Assembly: GCA_018434355.1 (NCBI GenBank)
Contig: JAHDPL010000007.1
Location: 62,001 to 126,000 of the forward strand
Length of the DNA: 64,000 nucleotides
DNA from: Sporomusaceae bacterium
GTDB taxonomy: Bacteria; Bacillota; Negativicutes; UBA1444
Reading direction: 5' to 3'
The notes below the pieces were generated by a model. That model worked only from the letters and a program-made list of their open reading frames with translations, was not told the DNA's origin and made no database searches. Shown piece after piece: positions 25,024-33,816 of the stretch; positions within the stretch are counted from its first letter, which is position 1; each line of letters starts with the position of its first letter. A program made the translations under genes and the position numbers.

Positions 25024-26004
25024 ATGATGTTGTTGCCGCGAAAACTCTTCTTCCGAGCGTGCCTATGGTTTATCTTCGTCTGCGTGTTGACGACGGGAAG
25101 CGCTTTAGCGGGGAAAACGTCGGGCAATTCGTCTTCCGAGCAGGAAACAAGGCGGATCATCGACTATTTGACTGCGGCGGCGCCGGAAATCGCTCAGATG
25201 GCTCGTAGCAACCCCAACAATAAACTGGTGATTGCGATTGAACAAATCCCTGATCCTGTAGCGGCAAATCCGATCGACCAGCAGTATTATCGGGTTTATG
25301 TCGGTTTTAATGTCGAGGATGGCGGGCCGGGACATCGTTCTCGCTGGGCTACGTTTTTGGTCAATTCTCGCTATACGGACATCCTTTGGCAGAACTATCT
25401 GGTCGATGAAGCATATGTCCCGCTGGCGGATTGGCAAAAGTACATATTCCCCAACCGCAAGCAGGATGAAAATGATTGGATGTGCATACCGCTTCTGCGG
25501 GCCGGTCCGATTGAGCCGACCAGCTCGATAACCGATTTGAACCGAATTTTTGGTGCACGGAATGTTTCCAGACGTGTCGCCTATGGACCGGAAGGAATTG
25601 AAAAATACGATGTGACAGTGGTGTATGGCAGTACGGCTGATGAAATTGTCGTGTATTGGCAGGACAACATTTACGGCGCAAGGCCTGAGAGAGTTTCGTT
25701 CCGACATCAACAGGGGCGCTGGCGGACGATATTTGCGATAAAACCGGGAACCGGAATTGGCGAACTGAACAGAATCAATGGTCGTCCATTCGAGTTTTTT
25801 GGGTTTGGCTGGGATTATGGCGGGAATATTGTGAATAACTGGAGTGGCGGCGTTCTAGCCGTTGTGCGCGGCTTGTCGGTGAAGCTGGCAGCGAGTCGTG
25901 AATTGCCACGCGAGTATTATGGCGACAGATATCTGCGATCGGACTTGCCGAGTCTGCAACCGGATGCAGCGCTGGTTGAGCGGATTGACGTGCAATTGCG
26001 TTAG
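25024..26004 (+). CDS. Hypothetical secreted protein (326 aa)
   Basis: I do not recognise this family. The product begins with a Sec signal peptide (MMLLPRKLFFRACLWFIFVCVLTTGSALA, cleavage likely after ALA). The mature part is about 297 residues, soluble and aromatic-rich, with many YxxY and DNIYGARPE-like segments and no membrane anchor. GGGGCG precedes the ATG. It sits between guaD and a GAF gene in a same-strand run and may be cotranscribed, with no functional hint from the neighbours. Confidence 0.7.
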   Translation: MMLLPRKLFFRACLWFIFVCVLTTGSALAGKTSGNSSSEQETRRIIDYLTAAAPEIAQMARSNPNNKLVIAIEQIPDPVAANPIDQQYYRVYVGFNVEDGGPGHRSRWATFLVNSRYTDILWQNYLVDEAYVPLADWQKYIFPNRKQDENDWMCIPLLRAGPIEPTSSITDLNRIFGARNVSRRVAYGPEGIEKYDVTVVYGSTADEIVVYWQDNIYGARPERVSFRHQQGRWRTIFAIKPGTGIGELNRINGRPFEFFGFGWDYGGNIVNNWSGGVLAVVRGLSVKLAASRELPREYYGDRYLRSDLPSLQPDAALVERIDVQLR

Positions 26005-26033
26005 AGCTTGAAAAAGTGACAGGAGGCGTTCGC

Positions 26034-26555
26034 GTGGGTATGTCCGACCCCTTGTATTCCCTGCTCAAGGATGTTTCGCTCGAATTGATGCGGCATAGCC
26101 GCTTGCAGGACTTGTTGCCTGACATTGTCCGTCGGGCTCAGGAATTTGTCGGCGCAGATTTGGCGTATCTGGCGTTGCGTGACGAATATGAAGATGTAAT
26201 GCGGGTTGCTTTTTATCGCGGGACGATCCGCGAGTTGCCTGTGGATTATGTCATTCGGATCGGCGAGGGGATCAGCGGCCAGGCATGGGCCAGCGGTCGC
26301 ATTGTGGTGACGGATGATTATCATCGCTATTCGTTCCGATTGCCTGCGCCCTATTGGGGCGATATGAAAGAAACATTGGCTGTTCCGCTGTTTGTCAATA
26401 AATCGGTGTGGGGAGTCTTGATTCTGGCCCATACCGGACCGGAGAAAACATATTCCGCCGCTGAGCTGGAAGGATTGGAACAGTTGGCGACCTTTGCGGC
26501 TATTGCGATCGAAAATGCCAAGATTGTCGACGGCAGTATTGAACCGGGGCCTTGA
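26034..26555 (+). CDS. GAF domain protein
   Basis: The GTG at 26034 has a perfect AGGAGG seven bases upstream and gives 173 residues. Nearly the whole protein is one GAF domain: AQEFVGADLAYLALRDEY, GEGISGQAWASGRIVVTDDYHRY, ETLAVPLFVNKSVWGVLILAHT. No output domain is attached. GAF domains bind small ligands or mediate dimerisation. The next gene begins at or just past the stop, so it may be a sensory partner of the ferredoxin-ASKHA protein; that is only inferred from position. Confidence 0.85.
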   Translation: MGMSDPLYSLLKDVSLELMRHSRLQDLLPDIVRRAQEFVGADLAYLALRDEYEDVMRVAFYRGTIRELPVDYVIRIGEGISGQAWASGRIVVTDDYHRYSFRLPAPYWGDMKETLAVPLFVNKSVWGVLILAHTGPEKTYSAAELEGLEQLATFAAIAIENAKIVDGSIEPGP

Positions 26556-26557
26556 AG

Positions 26558-28393
26558 ATGAACGGCGAAAGGGGCTTGCCTACTCAGATGGAACCCCAGC
26601 AAATAATTGAACTGACGATTATGGACGGTCGGCAGGAACGGCGCATCACTGCGGCAACAAATCAAACCCTGCTTGACAGCTTAAAAAAGAGTGGGATTTA
26701 CGTCAATGCGCCCTGCGGCGGCCGCGGAACTTGCGGTAAATGCAGAATCAAACTGGTCGACGGCAAGTTATTGGTTGCAAATGAAGGAGAATCGGAGGCG
26801 CGTTTGGTTGAACCAGGCGAGATGGCGCTAGCCTGCCGTGCTACTGTACTGGAATCATCTTGCATCGACATTAGTGCATTGACGGAACAAGGTTTTGCCG
26901 GAAACACGGAGATGAACTTTCAACAGTCGATGCCAACTGACAACGGTTTGGAAACAGTCAGGTTCGTCGCGACGCCGGGCACGTGGGATGCCGGCGGCAG
27001 CATCAGTGAGTCGGTTTGTCAGGCGCTGGAACGAAGACTGTCGTTTTCCACCAAGGCACTGCGTCAGTTATCCCGCTGGATGGCGGAGTCTTTGCAGCAA
27101 CGCTTCACTGCGCCGGATTCCACTGCGCCGATTTGGTTGACGATTCGTGATAACCGGGTGTTGCACGTCCGCAGAGCAGAAAAAACGCCGTTGCTTGGCA
27201 TCGGCGTTGATATTGGCACTACGACGATTGCTCTCTCGCTGGTTGATCTGGAAACAGGCGCCTTGGTGAATAGTATGACGCTGCTCAATTCGCAGCGCCA
27301 GTTTGGCGCTGATGTGATTTCGCGGATTCAAAAAGTCGCAGAGGGGTTCGGCGATGCTTTACAGCAGCGCCTGCGCACTGACATTGCCGATGGCGTTACG
27401 GCGCTTTGCCGTCAGGAGACGGAAGCGGTGGTGCAGCTGGTGATTGCAGGCAATCCGACGATGTTGCATCTGCTGCTTGGACTGCGACCGGATTCGCTGG
27501 CGGTTCACCCGTTTACTCCGGTGACCAGTTCGCAACTGTCGCTGAGTACAGCGGAGTTGTTCGGCGCGTTTCCGGTCGAGTGTGAAGCGGTGCTGCTTCC
27601 TGCACTTGGCGCCTATGTTGGAGCCGATCTCGTGTCTGGCTTGCTGCACTGCCGTATCGATAGGCTGGACCAGGTGACAGTGTTGATCGATCTGGGGACA
27701 AACGGTGAGATGGCGATCGGCTATGCCGGACGGGTTCTCTGCACATCGACGGCCGCCGGGCCTGCCTTTGAAGGCGCCAATATCAGCTGTGGCATGGGCA
27801 GTGTGCCAGGGGCGATTTCCCGGTTTGACATACAGGATGGCAAGATCGAGATTCGGACGATTGGTGATGAGCCGCCGCTAGGTATATGCGGCAGCGGCGT
27901 GGTCGACATTATCGCGGCAGGATTGCGGGAAGGAATGATTGACAGCACCGGACGCCTGCAGCTTGCTTCCGACAATCCAGACTGTATGATTGTAGGAAAA
28001 ATGGCAAACGGCGAAGCAATCGTATTCACGCAAAAGGATGTCCGTGAATTTCAATTGGCAAAGGCAGCGATCCGGTCTGGGCTGGAAATCCTGTTACGGG
28101 AATTTGGCTGTTGCTGGTTGGATGTGGCTGCTGTCTATATCGCCGGTGGATTCGGCGCCCGGATCGACGTGGACAGCGCTGTTGAGGTCGGTCTGTTGCC
28201 TGTGGAACTTAGGGGAAAGATTCAGGCGGTCGGCAACAGTGCGCTGGCCGGAACAGTGGAGTATCTGGTGTATCGGGACCGGCGCGAAGCAGTAGCAAGA
28301 TTGCTGGACACTGCTTCCTGCATCGATTTATCACGGCATCCGCTATTTAACGACTTGTTTATCGCGCAGTTGGACTTTGTACTGCCAGAATAA
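26558..28393 (+). CDS. 2Fe-2S ferredoxin / ASKHA-ATPase protein (RamA-like corrinoid activase, DUF4445)
   Basis: From ATG 26558 the protein has 611 residues; a TTG two codons earlier is also possible. Residues about 18-110 form a 2Fe-2S ferredoxin domain with C53, C59, C62 and C93. A middle linker region leads to an ASKHA (acetate/sugar kinase-Hsp70-actin) domain: GIGVDIGTTTIALSLVDL near residue 215, TVLIDLGTNGEMAIG and a late VYIAGGFGARID. Proteins of this layout reductively reactivate corrinoid proteins of methyl-transfer systems using ATP. No corrinoid protein or methyltransferase is in the window, so the partner is unknown. Confidence 0.88.
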   Translation: MNGERGLPTQMEPQQIIELTIMDGRQERRITAATNQTLLDSLKKSGIYVNAPCGGRGTCGKCRIKLVDGKLLVANEGESEARLVEPGEMALACRATVLESSCIDISALTEQGFAGNTEMNFQQSMPTDNGLETVRFVATPGTWDAGGSISESVCQALERRLSFSTKALRQLSRWMAESLQQRFTAPDSTAPIWLTIRDNRVLHVRRAEKTPLLGIGVDIGTTTIALSLVDLETGALVNSMTLLNSQRQFGADVISRIQKVAEGFGDALQQRLRTDIADGVTALCRQETEAVVQLVIAGNPTMLHLLLGLRPDSLAVHPFTPVTSSQLSLSTAELFGAFPVECEAVLLPALGAYVGADLVSGLLHCRIDRLDQVTVLIDLGTNGEMAIGYAGRVLCTSTAAGPAFEGANISCGMGSVPGAISRFDIQDGKIEIRTIGDEPPLGICGSGVVDIIAAGLREGMIDSTGRLQLASDNPDCMIVGKMANGEAIVFTQKDVREFQLAKAAIRSGLEILLREFGCCWLDVAAVYIAGGFGARIDVDSAVEVGLLPVELRGKIQAVGNSALAGTVEYLVYRDRREAVARLLDTASCIDLSRHPLFNDLFIAQLDFVLPE

Positions 28394-28438
28394 CTGATGC
28401 AAAATAATTGCGAAGTGCGCACAGGGAGCTGGTGACTG

Positions 28439-29770
28439 ATGAAAACTCCCGAATCCCGAGCCAAATTGCCGGTGCGGTTGATCAAGCGAATCGCGGTTTC
28501 GCAAAAACTACGGGCAGATTTGCTGCTGAAGTTGACCGAACAGCGAAAACGCTTGGATAATTTAATTGAGGGTAGTATGCTGGCTACCTGGGAATGGAAT
28601 GTCCAGACCGGAGAAACTCGTTTCAATTCGTATTGGGCCAAAATCATCGGCTATTCATTGGAGGAGATATCTCCGGTATCGATTGAAACTTGGGTTCGCT
28701 TTGCTCATCCGGATGATTTGAAAAACTCCAATGAGCTTTTGCAGAAGCATTTTGCCCGGGAAACAGAGTTCTATAGCTGTGAATCCCGCATGAAACACAA
28801 GAACGGCTCCTGGGTCTGGATTCGCGACACTGGCCGTGTTGTCGAATGGACTGCCGACGGGCAACCTTTGATGATGTTTGGCGTGCATGTCGATATTACT
28901 GCAGAAAAACAACGTAGTGAGCAACTGGAGCGCTTTTTTTCGGTTAACCTTGATTTGCTGTGCATCGCGGATACAAGCGGCAATTTTTTGAAAGTGAATA
29001 AGGCGTGGGAAGATATCTTGGGCTATTCGGTCGAAGAACTTATGGAACAAAGATTTCTCGACTTTGTCCATCCGGATGATATTGAAACAACCCTGTTGCA
29101 GATGCAAAAATTGGCGGATCAGGACGCAGTATTGAATTTTGTCAACCGTTACCGTTGCAAGGACGGTTCCTATCGTTATATCGAATGGCGTTCACATCCT
29201 TATGGAACGACGATATACGCTGCAGCCAGGGATATCACCGAGCATGTCGAAACAGAAAAGCGGATCCGCGAGATTTCGATCCGCGATCCGCTGACAGGCA
29301 TTTTCAATCGGCGTTATATTTATGAACGACTGGAAGAATTGAGGGCCGAGCACGAACGAACCGGCAAGGCATTTGCAATTAGCATTTTGGATATTGATCA
29401 CTTTAAGCATATCAATGACCAGCACGGACATTTGGCAGGCGACCATATTTTGAAGGAATTCGCCCGCGCTATCGGCGGTCATCTGCGTCCGTACGACTTG
29501 CTGGGGCGCTTCGGCGGTGAAGAGTTCATCGTGGTTCTGCAGAATACCGATAGTGTGCAAGCAAACCAAATCGTTGAACGGATTTTGTCTGCGATCCGGG
29601 CTCAGAGTTTTGAATACGAAAGGCAATTGATCCGGTTTACATTCAGCGCTGGGGTGTCGGGTAGCTGTGAGGAGTCTGAAGGAGCAAACAGTGTCGAATC
29701 GTTAATCGGCAAGGCGGATGCACGGCTCTATGAAGCCAAGCGCACCGGCCGCAACAAAGTCGTCGGTTGA
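28439..29770 (+). CDS. PAS-PAS-GGDEF diguanylate cyclase
   Basis: The 443-residue cytoplasmic protein has two PAS domains (about 35-165 and 168-275, each with the PAC-like WIRDTGRVVEW and YIEWRSHPYG ends). A GGDEF domain follows (about 285-443) with the active-site motif RFGGEEFIVVL. The signature is intact, so c-di-GMP synthesis is likely. The start ATG follows AGGGAGCTGGTGACTG. It ends seven bases from the stop of the convergent GGDEF-EAL gene on the other strand, with no clear terminator between them. Confidence 0.92.
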   Translation: MKTPESRAKLPVRLIKRIAVSQKLRADLLLKLTEQRKRLDNLIEGSMLATWEWNVQTGETRFNSYWAKIIGYSLEEISPVSIETWVRFAHPDDLKNSNELLQKHFARETEFYSCESRMKHKNGSWVWIRDTGRVVEWTADGQPLMMFGVHVDITAEKQRSEQLERFFSVNLDLLCIADTSGNFLKVNKAWEDILGYSVEELMEQRFLDFVHPDDIETTLLQMQKLADQDAVLNFVNRYRCKDGSYRYIEWRSHPYGTTIYAAARDITEHVETEKRIREISIRDPLTGIFNRRYIYERLEELRAEHERTGKAFAISILDIDHFKHINDQHGHLAGDHILKEFARAIGGHLRPYDLLGRFGGEEFIVVLQNTDSVQANQIVERILSAIRAQSFEYERQLIRFTFSAGVSGSCEESEGANSVESLIGKADARLYEAKRTGRNKVVG

Positions 29771-29777
29771 AGGCGGC

Positions 29778-31997
29778 TTATTTATTCGCCAGCCAGTGCC
29801 TGAAGTCGCTGGATGTCAGCGGCTGACTGACGGAATAGCCCTGAATCGTATTGCACCCAAAGGAATTCAGCAGTTCGCGTTGTTCTGCGGTTTCTACTCC
29901 TTCGGCTACTACCGAGATTCCCAACTGCTGAGCCAGGGAAATGATTGTTGCAGTGATGGTTCGGGTGCTTTGCTCGTGATGAATCTTGCTGATGAAAGAC
30001 TGATCGATCTTGAGCGTGTGGATTGGCAGTTGCTGGAGGTATGTCAGGGATGAATAGCCAGTGCCGAAATCATCAAGGGCGGTTCGGATTCCCATTGAGC
30101 GCAATGCTTCCAGCTTTTCCACGTTCGTTTCAAAAGCTTGGATCAATACACTCTCTGTGATTTCCAGTTCAAGCGCCGAAGGCGGCAGCCCGGTTTCAAC
30201 CAATACGGCGGCGACGCTTTCGACAAAATTGTCCAGGGACAACTGTTTGACGGACACATTGACACTGACTGACAGTGTATCGTGTCCGGCATCATGAAGT
30301 TCGCGACAGAAACGGCAAGCAGTGCGCAGGCCCCAGTCACCGAGTTCGTTGATCAGACCGGTTTCTTCCGCTACCGGGATAAACTGCAACGGGGAGATCA
30401 TTCCCCGTTCGGGGCAGCACCAACGCATCAATGCTTCCATGCCGACGAGGCGGCCGGTTTTGGTGTCAATCTGTGGTTGATAACGCATGTGAAAATGCTC
30501 TTTGGTTTTGACTGCCGACCGCAGACGGTTTTCAAGCGCAATTTTTTCCAGTACGGAATCTTGCATGGATTGTTCAAAAAAACGATATGCGGAGCGGCCG
30601 GTGGCTTTGGCTACATGCAAAGCGGTATCGGCTTTGCGCAACAAATCGTCAAGGCCGCTGCCGTCTTTGGGGAAGAACGCGATGCCAATACTGGCGGAAA
30701 GGTAGTATTGATGCCCCTGACAGGTGAACGGGGTGTTGAAAAGGTTGATCAATCGTTGTGCATAGGCTTGGATGAAAGCTTGACGGTTGGTGTTGGTCAG
30801 TACGACGATAAACTCGTCGCCGCCGATTCGCGCCAGGATGTGCGATGATCCTACGGCCATCGCCAATTGTCTGGCCACATCTGCAATCAGTGCATCGCCG
30901 CAAGCGTGACCCGAAGAGTCGTTGATCAGTTTGAAGTTGTCCAGATCGATGAATAGCAGAGCGCCACTGGCTTGGTCTAGAATCGATTTCTCAGCCAGAA
31001 GCAGTTCCAACCTGCGCCGGTTGGGCAAACCGGTAAGAGCGTCGAAATATGCCAGATGATAGATTTTGTCTTCTTGCAGCTTGTGAGCTGTGATGTCGGT
31101 CAATGATCCGGCGACTCTAAGTACATTTCCGTTTTCATCGCATAGCGCCTTGCCGCGGGCATGGACCCAGACGTATTTGTTATTCAGATCGCGCACCCGG
31201 TATTCAACATCGTAGTGCGGCGACATTGAGCGGGTGTAAGAATCAAAAGCGGCGGTGATCAGCGGCCTGTCATCGGGATGAACCAGTTCCAGCCACGTTC
31301 TTCGTTGAAATGGGGTATCGTGCGGTATGCCGAAGCGATTCATCCAGTGAGTCGAAAAAGTCAGGTCATCTGTCGCATAATCGACTTCCCAGATGGCGTC
31401 AACAGAGGCATCCATCGCTAAGCGATAGCGTTGCTCGGTGAAGTTCAGTTTCTGCGAGTTGTCCTTCAACTCGGCGACTTGCTGCGCCAGAGCCTCTTCC
31501 GAGGCAGCCAGTTGCTGGTACATGGAAGCCAGTTCTTCATGGGCCGCTTTCAGTTTTTCGTTATTCTGCTGCAAGTCTTCCAAGAGTTGCCGACGTTCGG
31601 TGACATCGCGCAAGATGGCAATTACATTGCGTTTGGGCGGGATATCAATCCGGTACAGGCTGACTTCGGCAAAGAAAAGCGAGCCATCTTTTTTACAATG
31701 CTGCCATTCAAATGATTGCGGTTGTCCTGCAGCCGCCGCCGCCAGCAGGCTGTGCATTTTGGCGAAGGAGGCAGTGCCATCGGGCTGCAATGGCGGCGAC
31801 CACTCATCAATCGAATGACCGATGATTTCATCGCGAGAGAGGCAGAAAAGTTCCCGGATATGATGGTTGCAGTCGGTTACGGCTGCTCCGTCGAATATAA
31901 AGATGCCGTCATTGGCGAATTCAAACAGGGTGCGAAACTTGATTGCACTTTCGCGTAACGCAGCAGCGGTGCTACGGACCGAATCAGGAGTGGGCAT
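29778..31997 (-). CDS. PAS-PAS-GGDEF-EAL c-di-GMP turnover protein
   Basis: The ATG at 31997 on the minus strand has GGGGAGGT upstream (739 residues); the frame is open a few codons further. Two PAS domains (about 15-135 and 190-305) are joined by a coiled coil (residues about 135-185, Gln/Leu-rich). A GGDEF domain with ARIGGDEFIVVL and an EAL domain with MEALMRW, NVSVKQ, ELEITESV and ALDDFGTGYSSL follow. Both active sites look intact, so it may make and break c-di-GMP. It overlaps the upstream glycosyltransferase gene by 14 bases. Confidence 0.93.
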   Translation of the reverse strand: MPTPDSVRSTAAALRESAIKFRTLFEFANDGIFIFDGAAVTDCNHHIRELFCLSRDEIIGHSIDEWSPPLQPDGTASFAKMHSLLAAAAAGQPQSFEWQHCKKDGSLFFAEVSLYRIDIPPKRNVIAILRDVTERRQLLEDLQQNNEKLKAAHEELASMYQQLAASEEALAQQVAELKDNSQKLNFTEQRYRLAMDASVDAIWEVDYATDDLTFSTHWMNRFGIPHDTPFQRRTWLELVHPDDRPLITAAFDSYTRSMSPHYDVEYRVRDLNNKYVWVHARGKALCDENGNVLRVAGSLTDITAHKLQEDKIYHLAYFDALTGLPNRRRLELLLAEKSILDQASGALLFIDLDNFKLINDSSGHACGDALIADVARQLAMAVGSSHILARIGGDEFIVVLTNTNRQAFIQAYAQRLINLFNTPFTCQGHQYYLSASIGIAFFPKDGSGLDDLLRKADTALHVAKATGRSAYRFFEQSMQDSVLEKIALENRLRSAVKTKEHFHMRYQPQIDTKTGRLVGMEALMRWCCPERGMISPLQFIPVAEETGLINELGDWGLRTACRFCRELHDAGHDTLSVSVNVSVKQLSLDNFVESVAAVLVETGLPPSALELEITESVLIQAFETNVEKLEALRSMGIRTALDDFGTGYSSLTYLQQLPIHTLKIDQSFISKIHHEQSTRTITATIISLAQQLGISVVAEGVETAEQRELLNSFGCNTIQGYSVSQPLTSSDFRHWLANK

Positions 31998-33150
31998 TTT
32001 CGACCTCCCCAAGCGATGATTGTTTGGTTGATGTTGCCTGACGGCTTAAAAAATCCAATAGAGTTTCGGCAATAGCAACGGTCCCAGCTAAGGGAGGAAT
32101 TGTCTTGCTGTTGGCTGTTTCGAATGGTTGAGCCAGCCGCATCGCTTCAGTCGCCTTAGCGGCTTGGACCGGATCCGGGCAGAAAAATCCGAGCCGCGAT
32201 TCACTCACGAAGCCGATGTTTCCTTCTTCCTGCAGCCCGACCGCGCCGGTCAGAATGAGCGGTTTGCCCAGTGTCGCCGTTTCCATGATCGTGCCGGGAC
32301 CGGCTTTGGTGACAATGACATCGCAGGCTGACATTAGGACTTCCATGTTGTCGACAAATTGGTAAATTCGGCTGCACTCCGGCACGATGCGCCGGGTCAG
32401 TTTTTCGTAAAGCCGAACGTTGCGACCGGTTACGACCAGCAGACTGCATTCAGGACAATACCGTTCAAATTCTTCGACCAGTTTTGATACCTGTCCGCCG
32501 CCAGCCCCGCCGCTGGTTAACAGCACAGTAAAGCGATTGAGTGGTAATCCTAACAACTGGCGCGCCGTATGTCTGTCCGGTAATGGAGCAAGAAACCGGG
32601 GATGTACAGGAAACCCGGTTAATTGGAGTTTGTTCTTGGCGATGCCAAGTTGCAAAAGTCGGCTGACAGCCTGTGGCGTAGGCAACAGAAAATGGTCGGC
32701 TCTGTCGGAGGCCCAGGAGGCATGGATGCTGACGAGGTCTGTGACTACGGTCACAATAGGCCAGATGGCTGAAGTTTCGTCGCGATAATCGCACATCGGG
32801 CGGACTGCAAGCGGATGAATCACCACTACCAATTCCGGCTTGAATCCTTCGATTGTCTGATGAATATGAGCGCGGGCAAATTGATATAAAAATTTTGAGG
32901 CAAGGTTCATGAAGCCGGTAAAATTGGCCAATCGATACATTAGATTGTACAGCCAGATGCTTTTGGCAGAGAAAAATGCATAAATCTCTGGCGCGTTACG
33001 AATGCCGGGCAGGCGGCTGGCCCTTAGCAAATCAACCATTTCAAAACGGATTTCCGGATCGAGACTGGTAAGGCTGGCGGCGATGGCGTTGGCAGCGCTG
33101 CGATGGCCGCCGCCGGTATCTGATATGATAAACAAGATGCGTTTGCTCAT
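31984..33150 (-). CDS. MGDG-synthase-like glycosyltransferase (UgtP family)
   Basis: The 388-residue protein is a GT28/GT-B enzyme with the N-terminal MGDG-synthase motif ISDTGGGHRSAANAIAASL, a hydrophobic membrane-association stretch near residues 60-95 and a C-terminal donor site (TVLLTSGGAGGGQVSK, CDVIVTKAGPGTIMETATLGKPLILTG). Relatives transfer glucose or galactose to diacylglycerol. It is transcribed leftwards with the PAS-GGDEF-EAL gene, whose start lies inside its 3' end, so translation is probably coupled. Glycolipid synthesis as the precise role is inferred. Confidence 0.88.
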   Translation of the reverse strand: MSKRILFIISDTGGGHRSAANAIAASLTSLDPEIRFEMVDLLRASRLPGIRNAPEIYAFFSAKSIWLYNLMYRLANFTGFMNLASKFLYQFARAHIHQTIEGFKPELVVVIHPLAVRPMCDYRDETSAIWPIVTVVTDLVSIHASWASDRADHFLLPTPQAVSRLLQLGIAKNKLQLTGFPVHPRFLAPLPDRHTARQLLGLPLNRFTVLLTSGGAGGGQVSKLVEEFERYCPECSLLVVTGRNVRLYEKLTRRIVPECSRIYQFVDNMEVLMSACDVIVTKAGPGTIMETATLGKPLILTGAVGLQEEGNIGFVSESRLGFFCPDPVQAAKATEAMRLAQPFETANSKTIPPLAGTVAIAETLLDFLSRQATSTKQSSLGEVENAHS

Positions 33151-33237
33151 GAAAACGACCCTTTCGCAAGATATTGCCGTATCATTTTACCATATCCCGT
33201 TGTCCAGTCGATATAGATATACCGGCAAAATGGCGCG

Positions 33238-33266
33238 TTGCAGGGGCTGGAGTGAAATGATAGAAT
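33238..33266 (+). promoter_or_regulatory. Promoter before YbjN gene (sigma-A type; also partly sigma-H-like)
   Basis: TTGCAG and TAGAAT are 17 bases apart, a fair sigma-A promoter. The same bases also read gcAGGGgct-N11-ataGAATaa, a sigma-H match with one core mismatch. Transcription would start near 33273, ahead of the gene at 33304. Confidence 0.45.
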
Positions 33267-33303
33267 AAGACGCAAACGGTGATGAACAGCGGGAGGTAGG
33301 GCA

Positions 33304-33777
33304 ATGGGACGGGTGTTTGATTCCGTGGTCGCTTTTTTGCAGGAAGATGATTGGCGTTACGAGGAAATTCCCGGTGAATTGGCGATCCGCTTCAGTTTTT
33401 CCGGCAAAAACGCACGTTATGAGTGTTTTGGCCAGGCAAACGAGGATCATGAGATTTTTGTCTTTTATTCGATTGTGCCAATCCGTGTTGCTGAAGAACA
33501 ACGCCAAACCATCGCCGAATTATTGGCGCGGATCAACTATGGCTTGAATATCGGAAATTTTGAGCTGGATATGAATGACGGGGAAATTCGTTATAAGACC
33601 AGTATCGATGTCGAGGGCGGCGAACTGACCAGGCGAATGGTTGAAACGTTGATTGCGGTGAATATTTCTACGACTGACCGATATTTTGCCGCGTTTACCG
33701 ACGTGCTTTACGCAGGCGTTGCGCCGCTGGAAGCCGTGGGTAGAATCGAACGGCCCGATCCTTCCACCAGAAACTGA
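33304..33777 (+). CDS. YbjN-domain protein
   Basis: The 157-residue soluble protein has the YbjN (sensory transduction regulator) pattern. An alpha-beta N-terminus (FDSVVAFLQEDDWRYEE) is followed by strands with YECFGQANEDHEIFVFYSIVPIRV and the helix ETIAVNISTTDRYFAAFTDVLY. The fold is related to type III secretion chaperones, and biochemical function is undefined. GGGAGGTAGGGCA precedes the ATG. It is the first gene of a run with REC-HDOD and two EAL-HDOD proteins, so a role in that signalling group is plausible. Confidence 0.8.
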   Translation: MGRVFDSVVAFLQEDDWRYEEIPGELAIRFSFSGKNARYECFGQANEDHEIFVFYSIVPIRVAEEQRQTIAELLARINYGLNIGNFELDMNDGEIRYKTSIDVEGGELTRRMVETLIAVNISTTDRYFAAFTDVLYAGVAPLEAVGRIERPDPSTRN

Positions 33778-33816
33778 CCGCAGGATGGGTTCACGAAATG
33801 CAGAGGTGGGTTTGAT

